From NCBI GenBank assembly GCA_028023455.1, contig JAQFVV010012969.1, forward strand, positions 1 to 64,000: DNA of 64,000 bases, given 5' to 3'. The notes below the pieces were generated by a model. That model did no database searches. It had not been told where the DNA came from and was given only the letters and a program-made list of their open reading frames with translations. A program made the position numbers and the translations under genes. The DNA comes from Epiperipatus broadwayi. Taxonomy: Eukaryota; Onychophora; Udeonychophora; Euonychophora; Peripatidae. This document shows, one piece after another, positions 23,421 to 34,214 of this stretch (the stretch's first letter is position 1; each line of letters begins with the position of its first letter).

Positions 23421-23674
23421 TTATCTTAATTTTGTTCTCTAGTATCAAATGAAGTCATACAATGAAAAAAATAAGTTAATTGCACTGAAGATGACTTAAA
23501 GGCAGAAAGACTACCCACCCATACCACCTCCAAACAAATATGTAATGAATCAAACCTCATATTAATAGATTTAATTAAAATTAGAGTGAAAAATAAGACC
23601 AATGTCAGTAAAAAGATGGTTGGGAGGGGAAGTACACAAACTTTCATGGTGGAAAATGAGTTGTAGTAACCAGA

Positions 23675-23800
23675 TTTAGCAAAGTGGTTGAGTGTCAGAC
23701 TCTGGAGTATAAGGTCCTCAGATTAATACCAGTTCTAACACTTTTGGCACTTGAACTTCTTATGAATTCTTGGGCAATAAAACCACTTGATTAGATTACC
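23675..23800 (+). repeat. tRNA-derived SINE (family B) with tRNA-like head
   Basis: A-box TAGCAAAGTGGTTGAG and B-box-like AGATTAATACCAG frame a tRNA-like head with GTGTCAGACTCTGGAGT between them. The body TTTGGCACTTGAACTTCT then ATTCTTGGGCAATAAAACC follows. Confidence 0.8.
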
Positions 23801-24124
23801 CATAATCCATCAGTCACACAAAACAAGAAATATAAAATGGTAATTAGATGAATAGGACTTCCATCACTGTATAACAAAGTTGAATTGATACCACTTTAAT
23901 TATTCAGCCAAGTATGAAATGACCAACGACATTTTCTGATAAACAACCATTACTTCCGAATCAAGGAAATTTATTAACAATATATACTAAACTGATATTT
24001 GTTTCATTTGTGAATTAAGAACAAAATCCTTTATTAAAAAAAAAACATTTCAGCTAATATATTAATTATGATATAGATCAAAAATATATAATTAATTTAT
24101 TCATTCAGTATATTGAATGTTTAC

Positions 24125-24525
24125 TGTAGTAAATAGAGGAATTTGAACTTAGAATTTTCAGTCTATATTCATTCTTCACTCTATCTCAAACAACCAATAC
24201 ACATGACCACACACATGTGAAAAAGATAAATGATCCCCCATGCAGAACCATCCCCAATGTTGTTGGATGGGTGAGAAGATTGAAGACTGTTCACTAATGT
24301 TTAAGGAATTAATATCTTAATATAAGTCTACCACTGATTGTATATATGTGCGGGAGATTATGATCTGGCCCAATGGATGAGTGCTGGTTCTGCACAAACA
24401 CGTACACTGGGGATCATTTATCTTTTTCACATGTCTGGTCATGTGCATCAGTTGTCTGAGATGGAATGGAGAATGAATATAAACTAAAAATCATAAGTTC
24501 AAATCCCTCTATTTAATATCTATCA
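24125..24525. repeat. Foldback-family copy with inverted outer arms
   Basis: The left arm (24125-24240, GAATTTGAACTT through TGTGAAAAAGATAAATGATC) is inverted relative to the right arm (24330-24520), which ends in a B box AGTTCAAATCC at 24496-24506. The left ribozyme core is deleted. The right one (about 24369-24410) has UGGAUGA for CUGAUGA and lacks GAAA, so both are dead. Confidence 0.72.
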
Positions 24526-24529
24526 GGAT

Positions 24530-27265
24530 ATTCAATAAAAATTAAGTTAGAGAAAGAATTTGATTATATGATTATTTCATTTGAAGTTTTGATATATTGA
24601 AATTATGAGAAAACTGTAAATTTGAATTTCAAATAACTGGGTGTCCAACTTCGTCACTGTGAAGATTAAGATCTTAATGAAGAATTTTTATATCTTAAAT
24701 AATTTGAGCATGAAGTAAAGAACAACCATATATTGACTTGATGGTTGAATATTCAGAATAGGTGAATTAACAAAATTTTTATTTCCTTCAATTTTACAAT
24801 TAACTGATTTCAAGTTGCTTTTAGAAGAGATAAAATAAGTGGTCTTCACAAAACTGAAATATGTTGTGCGGCATCAGATTTATTTTTAATATTTCAATAT
24901 TCACGTATGGTTCTTAAATAATACTCCTTCAAATTAGCAAGTATTCTAGCATTATCAAAATATGGTGTGTAACCAGTTTCTAAAAAATGCAAAGTAAAAG
25001 CTGATGTTGATTGTTATTGATATTGGGTTTGCCTAAGTGTTGACTGGTTTTTAATGATATATATAAGAAATTACTTCACAAATTTGTTTCACACTGAAGT
25101 TTTCCTTAATTAACTTTTACTAAATTCCTGAGCTCTAAATAAAAGTTTTAAAAAGAATTTGTAGACTTTTAATTAATGAATTTAAAAATACGTAATTCTT
25201 TAATTTTTTCCCCAAGTAAACATGGACATTTTTATAATAGAGTATCCAAGTGAATGCAGTTAGTCTTACAACTTGAAAATGAATTTCTTGCCCTGAATAA
25301 CCTCTAAAAAATAGTCTAAGAGAAATGATGCTGTTCTTGCTATGTAAAATTTGTCTTACCAATCTAGTACTGTTATAAAAAGAAATACCACTTTGGATTT
25401 TTATTGTTAAGTAATCACCAAAAAAAACAAATACGTTATATATGTGTGTTCTAAAAAATAAATTAGTGGTTCACGAATATAAGTATTTTTTGATTTCATG
25501 AATAAATCTTTTACCCCTTCCTCATCATTGCAATTTCAAATTCTGCTGGTAAAGAAAAAATAGGCAGTTTGCTGCAATTAAGTCTATTACTTTATAGATA
25601 TTTAATTGATTTTTTGGTATAGATTTAATATATACACTGAGATTTTGTTTAGATATCTAGGTGAGCCATTGAACTACTAGTGAAATAATTATGTGATAAA
25701 TGACCCAAATAATAGTATTCTATTTGTGTGTGTCTTTTATTTACAAACATAAAAAAAAACCCAAACCGTTATGTGTACTTTTTTTGGAAATTTTAATGAG
25801 TTTTATGTGTCATTTTTATGCTTAATTGTAATAAAGAAATAGTAATATACACAGTTGCTTTTTAATTTTTCTGTTTTCTTTCCCCACTTTTTGAAGTCTT
25901 TATAATGAGTGTTAAAAGAAAAGTTATGACATTTTAATGAGCAAGTATATTACCAGTGGAAATATTTGCTGATTGGTTGTCATTTTTAGTTAACAAGAAT
26001 AAAGCACTGTGAAAATAAATGTGTTAGCTGTATTAATACTTTTTATTAGTCATTCACTAGATTAGAGATTATTCTCTTAATGAATAATATTTCTGTAGTG
26101 TAATTTTCACTACACCACACTCACACAAGGTAGGGACTAGTTTCTATTCACTTTTAACATCTTGTAGAGAGGTGCAATTATAAACATGTCTTTGGTTATT
26201 TGTTTGTGATTGTACCCATCCACAAGATATTAAAAATTGTGTTTGCTGTAGTTTTATAGAAATAATACTATAATTGACAGATGGTTAAAAACTTATGAAA
26301 TTCTAATTAACAAATAGTATGAGCAAATGGTAGGGCCTTTTTTCACATTACATTTTTACTTAACAAATAGTATGAAAATAAAAGTAATAAAACTTTTTAA
26401 TTAACAAATAGTACAATAAATTCATGAAGTAGATAATGATATTTTGTGGCATTGACAGCTGGTTGCATTACTCATATTACTATTGTACTCCCAATGACTA
26501 GCGAGCCTGATTTCATCTATCTGGACAGGTGCTTTGTGTGCGCCCACCATAAATCATCATATCATCACTAGTGATTATTTATTTGTAAAATTTCCTTCAA
26601 AAGAATATTGAAAATATATCAGTAGAGGATGAAAAATAATGAACATCTGAAAAAGGCTTATTTTCCCCCTTGCTCTCAGGTCATGAAAGCACTTGGATAA
26701 AACTTTTTTATTTTTCTCCTGCTTACAGGTCTGAAATCTTCCTATTTACACATTCAATGTTGATATTATTTAGTCAAAAAAGTGTAATACTAAAAAATTT
26801 GCCACTATTCAAACAACTGCAATCTTCCTATTCATGTATTTACTGTTAATACAATTGCAAGATAAAATATATAAAATTCTCATGTACTCATTGTTTGTAT
26901 TATTTAATGAAAAAATAAGTAAAGGTCATAACTGGAAATCTTCCCATTTACTGTTAATATTCCTGCAAGATAAAATATAAAACGGTTAATATAAATACAT
27001 ATTTTTTTTAGCCAAACAATAAAAAAATATTAGGTTTATCATCTTAATATATCAGTAGTGGTTCAGTGGCTCCCCCAAATATATACTGTATATAAAAAAA
27101 ACCTAAAGTGCATACTAAATGGGTACTGATTTTTTTTTTTATTTTGTCTGTAAATGTGGGTGCAAACTAATTTATTTATTATGAAGAAATGAAGAAATTA
27201 TATTTTTAACTACACCACTATTCTATCTGCTTTAAATACCTTGTGGAGGGATGTAATCATAAGCA
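24530..27265. other. AT-rich stretch with diverged local duplications
   Basis: TTAACAAATAGTA recurs at about 26308, 26352 and 26401. CTACACCAC through GAGAGGTGCAATTATAA near 26110-26190 reappears diverged near 27210-27265. CTTCCTATTTAC/CTTCCCATTTACTG blocks recur near 26738, 26826 and 26940. No gene recognised. Confidence 0.4.
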
Positions 27266-27269
27266 TATA

Positions 27270-27425
27270 ACCAAAAGATATGTGAAAAAGATTGATTCCC
27301 AAGATGAGCATTTCGTGCTGAACCAGCACTCATCAGTTGGTCCAGATCGCAACTCTTATATTTCTATCATTGTTCAGTATATATAGATAGCCAATTATTA
27401 CAGTGGACAATCTCTAGTCTAATGA
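27270..27425 (-). repeat. Foldback-family half copy carrying an intact hammerhead core
   Basis: Corresponds to the left arm of the 5205-5768 element: TGTGAAAAAGATTGATTCCC on the plus strand, the ribozyme core, then GGTCCAGATCGCAACTC. No matching right arm within 1 kb, so it is a single half. Confidence 0.75.
27299..27340 (-). ncRNA. Candidate type I hammerhead ribozyme (all core bases intact)
   Basis: Minus-strand order: CCAA, CUGAUGA, GUGCU-GGUUC-AGCAC, GAAA, UG-CU-CA, U, C17, UUGG. Helix I pairs CCAA with UUGG. Helix II has five perfect pairs. Helix III has three pairs (A15.1-U16.1, U-A, G-C) around a CU loop. It differs from 4425-4464 only by two extra helix III bases, so the two copies retain the same fold despite independent decay of their surroundings. 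Cleavage would fall 3' of AUC. Confidence 0.75.
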
Positions 27426-27774
27426 AGGACTAATAAAAATTATTAATGAAGAAATTATGTTTGAATAATAAAATTCGGATTAATGCTATTCTACCTATAT
27501 TGCCTTAGGGTAGAACCCAGAGAATAACTCGGAATGCTGTCTGTACTTATTGTAGACTTTGTCAGTAATCTAAGATTTGTTTATTAATATTTAAGTTAAT
27601 AAATCAAAGATTTCAAGACTTTTGAATTTTCAAACTAAGTCATTTTAAACTTAATAGGAAAAACTCTCTGAGCCATTGAGACTGTGTTAATAGAAATTTA
27701 TGGCAAGAAAAAGATTCTGCTCTGATTTTAAAAAAAAAAATCTCTGGGAGAGCACATTATAATCAATAGAAAAA

Positions 27775-27900
27775 TAATCTAATGGTTTATTACTCAGAAT
27801 TCATAAAATGTTGAACTATCGGAAATGACAAAGCGATCCATGAATCTTGAGCTCCAGCGATCGGCTACTCTAAACCAGGGCACTATAGTCAATTCATATG
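27775..27900 (-). repeat. tRNA-derived SINE (family B)
   Basis: Reverse-strand match to the family B body, with GGTTTATTACTCAGAATTCA, CATGAATCTTGAGCTCCAG and a degraded head toward 27900. Confidence 0.65.
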
Positions 27901-27904
27901 GTGG

Positions 27905-28800
27905 TTTAATATCAACTGACCTAACACGCAAAAATGACCATGACAATACTGTTGGTTAAATGCGCAAAATACGATAAAACTCATTTTTAAAATGAAATTT
28001 TAGTGAACCAAGTTAACCCTTGTATTAATAATGCTTGTAAGCTGGAAATACGCTAATTGTATTCAAAACATTTTAATATGGTTTAGCTTTTGAAGATTCG
28101 TTTTTACAAAAATCGCTCGGTTGAAATTCGTTTTCGAATGATAAATTGTAATAATTTAATTTTTTCCAATAAAACACTTTACTTTGTAAAAATGTTTCCT
28201 GGACTGTACTCCATTAAGTTTTATCAATACTACTAAAACACAAATAAAAATAAACTAAAATTTATTGCTAAAAATGTCAATTGGTTCAACACAGATTTTA
28301 AATCCTCGTTGCAATTCTGACGTTAGAAGTAACAATTGCAACGCCAGCTGTAAAGTGATTCTAGCCTCGGCTTAATCACCCCCCCCCCCCCGCGTAAATG
28401 AAGAAATGCAAAACCATCAATCTTAATGTAGTTAAAACACAGACACAAAGAATCAATAAGAATTAACTATCTTTCTTATCCTTAAACAACATATATGAAT
28501 TAGTCTGTGGTTAGATACCTATAATGTTTCTTGATAAAATGACAGCGTTTCCAATACATATATATTAATTTTCAATGCGAGTGATAACTATAATAGTTAT
28601 TTTTAAAATGCTGCAGATAAGAACCCCCCCCTCCCCTTTTTCAAACTAAATTTTTACCACAGTGAAAAAAAATTACATTTTTAGTTACAAATATTTGAAT
28701 GCTTTTAATTTAAATATACAGCTGTAGACGAAACTCATTGCACTAAATATAATAATAATTATTAACTTATCGCATTATTAATTTTGTATTTATTATACTG
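27905..28800. other. Mostly AT-rich, with C tracts; no gene
   Basis: Contains a C12 run near 28379-28390 and a CCCCCCC-TCCCC run near 28625. GTTGCAATT near 28307 and AATTGCAAC near 28333 form a short inverted pair. No coding motif. Confidence 0.4.
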
Positions 28801-28817
28801 CAACAACACACTCATGT

Positions 28818-28925
28818 CTTGCATTGGTGGTCGAGAGGTCAGCGCGACTACCTTGCACTTGCAGGCAGTTGCCCGGGTTGCGGGTTCGCGTCCCGGCCGA
28901 TGCTATGACACTTAAAAAAAAAAAA
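28818..28925 (+). repeat. tRNA-derived SINE (family A), recent insertion
   Basis: A-box TGGTCGAGAGG, B box GGTTCGCGTCC, then GGCCGATGCTATGACACTT and an A tail. A perfect 17-bp target-site duplication (CAACAACACACTCATGT) flanks it at 28801-28817 and 28929-28945, so this insertion is young. Confidence 0.93.
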
Positions 28926-28949
28926 CAACAACAACACACTCATGTATTT

Positions 28950-29970
28950 TAGTTTTAAATTAACTTTATTAGGTTTACTATATACTACGAAGATTATTTA
29001 CAAGTCTTCTTGTAAGAAAGCAGTAAAATGAATGTTCGTATAATTGAGCATGAATCAATATATATCTAATGCATATTAATTAGTATATTCAATAGCCAAG
29101 TCACTGGGTTATTGTTAATGAGACCATATTCCATGCAGCTGCAAAAATATCAGCTGGTGCACGGGTTTGATCTCTGGTTTTAATGTTGTTTAATTTATTT
29201 AGAGTAATTTAGTATTATGTATTTTATATAAACATTACAAACAAAATGGTCAAATTCTATGATATGGGCGATCTTCATGATCGCCATTCATTATTATTTT
29301 AGCATGAATTATACTTTATCAAAGCATTTTTTTAAAAAAAACTTAATCACTGGCTATGAATAACAATTTTGCTGGGTTCTATGATTTAACTACATAATAT
29401 GAAACCTATTTGCCAGTTAAAAGGGAAATGTTTTATTTGTAATAACAACTTTTTAATTAATCAATGCTCATATTTTTACAGAATAGATAAATTGTGTAGG
29501 GAAATATTTAACGAAAGCTAAGTTCGAGTAATGGCACTAGATGGCAACTTTATTATATCAAATCTAATTTGGCTAAGATAAGCAACTGTGAAGATGAAGG
29601 TTATAAAGCTGAATCCAGTTTTCGAGTTGAGGATATGTTACAAAGAACGGAGTAAAAACTAACACTCATGACTAATTCTTGATAATTATTATGTTGTTAT
29701 TAGACGTTATTATGTGTTTGGTAGCACTGTACTGCTCTCATATTTTATGAGCATTGCTTACACAAACTATCTCTTTCTTGTTTGTGATTGAAATTTCATG
29801 GTCAATAAAAATTAAAATGCTGTATTTTAAAATAAACAAACTGTTTTTATAGAATAATATAGTAAATTGTCTTAAATGGAAAAATATTTAGGATCTTTTC
29901 ATTTGTCTTGCACAGATTTAATTATAGACCTACATTTTACACATGTTTGTCAGTGCCATCTATAATCCAA
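28950..29970. other. AT-rich stretch, no clear feature
   Basis: A short tRNA-like look near 29095-29185 (CACTGGGTTATTG and GGGTTTGATCTCTGG) may be an old SINE head, too weak to call. Confidence 0.35.
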
Positions 29971-29974
29971 AGAT

Positions 29975-30095
29975 TTATTGCTAGGAACTCACAAAAAAAT
30001 TTGAGCACTGGAAATAACAGAGCTGGGCTGTAATTCACAGATTTTGAGCTTCAAAGTCTGCCAATCTACTACTGAATCATTTAGGAAATGGCAAT
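29975..30095 (-). repeat. tRNA-derived SINE (family B)
   Basis: Reverse-strand match: TTTATTGCTAGGAACTCAC, TTGAGCACTGGAAATAACAG, and GAGCTTCAAAGTCTGCC toward the head. Confidence 0.7.
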
Positions 30096-30476
30096 TATTT
30101 TGAATTTCTCTATAGATGAAAATAGCAAAAGTATTCATACCACAACTCATAAAAGAGTGTCATTTTCATTTCTGGGCATAATTTTGATACACAGTTTATT
30201 TTGTGATTTCTTCCTTGGTATCTTCTAGCCAAGAATTTTGTTCTGTCTTGAAAAACGGAGTAACTATTTAAGAATAGGAATTAAATATATACATTTTTTT
30301 TATTGTGGCATAATCAACAGAGTATAAATAAGGTGTTGTCAATGCAGGAAATATTTTAATCATTCACATGAATGTAAAGCATCACCCCCATTATTATTAC
30401 TATTCTTTCACCAAAATATAACTAATTTTTGATAAGATATAATGAAATAATAACATATATTTAAAAATAAGTTTAT

Positions 30477-30714
30477 AAAGCACATTTAAGTAATAGTTTT
30501 AACAAGGCTGTAAACCTTAGCAATGAGCGTCTGAAAAAATCGTCACTAGGGACCTCTGTAGGTCTTTAAAACACATGCTTACGCTATGAAGAAAAGACCT
30601 ACAGAGGTCCCTAGTGACGATTTTTTCAGACGCTCATTGCTAAGGTTTACAGCCTTGTTAAAACTATTACTGAAATAATAGTGAGCGTTTAATAAAATTT
30701 AAAAGCACATTTAA
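30477..30714. repeat. Perfect 79-bp palindrome (hairpin element) bounded by 13-bp direct repeats
   Basis: The left arm 30489-30567 and right arm 30593-30671 are exact reverse complements over 79 bp with a 25-nt loop. The direct repeat AAAGCACATTTAA stands at 30477-30489 and 30702-30714, so the inserted unit is about 30490-30701. Near the loop the arms contain TAGGGACCTCTGTAGGTCTT, shared with the element at 45173-45462. No coding capacity. The absence of arm mismatches points to recent formation or gene-conversion-like repair. Confidence 0.9.
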
Positions 30715-30719
30715 ATAAA

Positions 30720-31595
30720 TAATTACAAATTAATAAGCTTAACAGACATGAGCAACATGCTTCTATTTTGTCTTTCAATCCATTTCAGTTTATATCACCC
30801 AAAAGCAAACAAAAAAAAAGTTTTCATTTGCTTGTTAACTCTAAATCAGCTAGCAGGAAGTTTGTGACAGTTTTTAAAAAGAAATTTCAATATATAAAGA
30901 TAAGATATTGGTCAGTAACTTTTTTACGTACAAATAAAAAGAGTACTTACTATTAATATTTAATATTTGTTCTACTTTCCAGCAATATAAAAAAACATGA
31001 ATTGGGAAGGGAAATGATAAGAAATGAACTACTGAATCTATAGTAAGGAAGTATGAATTGGGAGGAGAGGAAATGAAGAGGTAAAAATAAACTACAGAAT
31101 CATTAATTAAAGAATGCGTGGGGACCAAGAACATAAGATTATTAAATATATATATATGAGTGTTAATTTTTAATTCCCAATATGTCACAGATTTAATTGT
31201 TCCCCATGGTGAAACTTTGTAAACTTTCATCTGTTGATTTCAATATTAAACCATTATTCTATATCAGATTTCAATAAACTGAATTTGATTTGGTAGTAAA
31301 TATGCATTTGCAAATAATAAAAAATCATATATGAAATTTACAAATATTGAAAATATGAGATTGTAATGTCAATAAAGATGCTTTCATTATTGAATGCTTG
31401 TCAGTGCACCCATGACTTCAGAAAGTGAATGAAATCTTTTTTAATTAAAATTTATATTTAGATGCAAATAAAAAAATATTCACCTCTAACAAATCTATCA
31501 AATTCAGCTATAAAATATTAAAATTGTTTTCTAATTATTAGAACATTTCAAATTAACATATTACAATGTCTGCAATGATGTATTAGCTATCATTT
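30720..31595. other. AT-rich stretch, no feature seen
   Basis: Opposed short frames near 30768-31230 show no recognisable domain. Confidence 0.4.
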
Positions 31596-31599
31596 TCAT

Positions 31600-31990
31600 A
31601 AGATGGGATAAACAGAATGCCATAGTTTTCTTTGTTACTCTTACGCTGTAAGTTATTACTTTCTATTTTTAAAAATAAAACAAATTAATATAAAATAAGT
31701 GTAATAATATATACTTTTAATTTTTAACAATTATTACACAATTATTGTGCAAAAATAATCATGAATCCTAATTAACTTTGCACCACTACCCCAGTTCTTA
31801 GTTATTGCAAAATTTCTCAAAGAAAAATTGCAAATAGTCTTGAAATAGATTACAAAAGGATGATACATCAAGCAAAAAAAGAGGATAATATTAAAACTGT
31901 CATTTTACTGCTATTCAATTAATACTGGTCTCTTTTGATTTTTTTTTTAAAATGAAAAAAATCAATATTTTAAAACACATGAATTTATTT
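31600..31990 (+). repeat. Interspersed repeat (family D), copy 2
   Basis: Ordered blocks shared with 23060-23420: TTTCTTTGTTACTC, AATATAAAATAAGTGTAATA, ACAATTATTGTGCAAAAATA, ATCATGAATC, and a TACTGGTCTCTTTTGA-like end against TACTGACCTCTTCAGA. The central ACACAATTATTGTG is itself palindromic. Confidence 0.6.
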
Positions 31991-31994
31991 TTTT

Positions 31995-32770
31995 TAAAAA
32001 AATTAGTGAAATATCTCAATAGATTGCTGTACAAATAAAATTAAAAACAAAATGATTACAATTTTTTTCTAGATTTCTCTGACTGAAAGCTTCTGTGATG
32101 ATGCGAGTGAAAGTTAAATATGAGCAAAGAGAAAACAATATATATATATTTCCCATTTATTTGTTGGATTGCTTTAAAAGATTGGTAGTTACAAACATAT
32201 AATGATGACATTTATTGCTCAAGAGACTATAAAAATTAAAAGATCTGACATTGGATGTTATTGCCACTCTCAATACAAACGTAAATGAATTTTTTAAAAA
32301 AAGATGAGAAAATTAATTATCAAGGATTATTGCAATAAAAAAATTGAATTGTCTTCTGATTTAAAAAAAAAAATATGCATATTGTAAGATTTACTGATGA
32401 TGTATAATTTAGTGTGAAATAAAGGGGTTAAGAAATTTAAGAATGGAATATCTAAATTTTGATCTAAATGTGCCCAAACAAATATGAATTATGACTTTAA
32501 AGCATTTATACAATTTTCTCAGAAATAATATTTAGAATTTTCTTTACTATGTTATTAAAAGAATTGAAGTTAAGTATATAAATGAAAAATAACAAGTTTA
32601 GATTACTTTTATATAGTGCCCTTTGACATAAAATATAATTCGTTTAATATATATATAAATTAATATAGTGATAATATATTAAAATTAAAGGTTATATTTT
32701 AATTTTTATATAAATAATTTTGTAATAATTATTTATTCAACAATATATATTTCTATGAGTGGAAAAATAA
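31995..32770. other. AT-rich stretch, no feature seen
   Basis: No gene or repeat supported. Very AT-rich around 32600-32740. Confidence 0.45.
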
Positions 32771-32774
32771 TTGA

Positions 32775-32895
32775 AGGGTTTACTGATTGCGAATTCATAT
32801 GAAGTTCGATCACCGGAAATGCTAGAGCTGGGATTGATTCAATGACCTTATGCTCCAGAGTTTGAGACCATTGCACTAAACTATACAAGATTATA
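32775..32895 (-). repeat. tRNA-derived SINE (family B)
   Basis: On the minus strand: CTCAAACTCTGGAGCATAAG, B-box-like TTGAATCAATCCC, then AGCATTTCCGGTGATCGAAC. The head continues toward 32890. Confidence 0.75.
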
Positions 32896-32899
32896 TTTT

Positions 32900-33495
32900 T
32901 ATTACTAAACAAATAAACAAACAAACAGAAAGACAACAAATCTACTTATTTTAGTTTTAGCTTTGAATATCCTGAATATATGGAAATATGGATGAAAAAA
33001 AAATGAAATAATATATAGGAAGGACTAAAATAGTCAAAACAATGGGCTTGCAATTGAAATCAGAATCATATCAGATAATTAGTTACAAAGTTGGGTTATT
33101 TTTAGTTTCAATTATTTATCAATAAAAGTTGTTTTTGTTTTTTTAAAGTGCAGCATCAAATTTTTAGAAATTATAAATACACTAAATTTAAAAACGGACT
33201 GAATTCATATTATTCAAATAGCAAATACTATTAAATAAAAATTCTAAAAAATTTGATGGCTAATCTTATACATAGATGCCGCAATAGGTTTAATGATTCA
33301 TAACCACACATACATATACTATTAATCTAATTCTTGAAAATGTGGCAGTTTTTAACAATTAGACAGAATAAACAAAAAGAAATGTAATTTTTTTTTTAAA
33401 TCTTGAATACATATGTTAAAAAAAAAATAGTACAATAAATAAATACATAAAAATAAAATTTGGAAAAGAAAAGCATGTTTCAATATTCATCTCTA
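32900..33495. other. AT-rich stretch, no feature seen
   Basis: No supported signal. Confidence 0.45.
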
Positions 33496-33499
33496 AAAT

Positions 33500-33686
33500 T
33501 ATATTCAAATCACCCTTCCAGCTGTTAAGATACTTCAGCAACGCCCTCTATAAATAAATATAAAGTCTAAACCTTAAACAATCAAACATACTCTTTTGAT
33601 TTTGGCTGTTTGATGTTCAGGCTTTATATTTATTCACAGAGAGTGTTGCTAAAATATCCTAACATTTGGAAGGGTGATTTGAATAT
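33500..33686. repeat. Diverged foldback repeat, about 85-bp arms
   Basis: ATATTCAAATCACCCTTCCA at the left end pairs with TGGAAGGGTGATTTGAATAT at the right. Inner landmarks CAGCAACGCCCTCTATAAAT and TTTATTCACAGAGAGTGTTG pair imperfectly. The spacer is about 17 bp. Mismatches spread over the arms show it is older than the palindrome at 30.5 kb. Confidence 0.8.
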
Positions 33687-33689
33687 TTT

Positions 33690-34210
33690 CTATTTAATTT
33701 TCAGCTAGCGTTATATTTCTAAAATTACAAATCTAACTTATAACTGAAACACAGGCTTATTACATACCTGTGTCTATATATGTAAATTATGTAACATTTT
33801 TTTTATTTTCATCTACCTTAATCTAACAGTTTACTTAATTCATGATTGCGATTTTTTCTCCCCTAGAAAATAGCAATAAAATAATTTAACATTCAAGTTT
33901 TTTAAAAAGCTTTACAGAATCCTGGATCTTTGAAAAAGATTAAATTTAATCACTAAATCTTAAGATCGTTATGGCAATAAATGAGAGAGGAGACACTAAA
34001 TAAGCTTTTGTGCGTTTAAAACAAAAACAAAATGGGGGGGGAAAAATCAGCAAATGTTTATTTTAGTAATTATAAATTTTTTAATAATATTAAAATTATT
34101 TCTTAATATTTCCCTTGAATTAAAAATAATAATAATAATAAACAATCACTCATAATGGCCATTCTATCTCCCATAAGAAAGAGAGTGTGAAAACTATTCT
34201 AGAAATGAAT
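33690..34210. other. AT-rich stretch, no feature seen
   Basis: Contains a G8 run near 34034. No gene. Confidence 0.45.
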
Positions 34211-34214
34211 TTTG

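Noticed and set aside
28379-28390. The C12 run, and similar G or C runs, as functional quadruplex sites
   Set aside because: Single homopolymer runs without three further G blocks nearby do not make a supported quadruplex.
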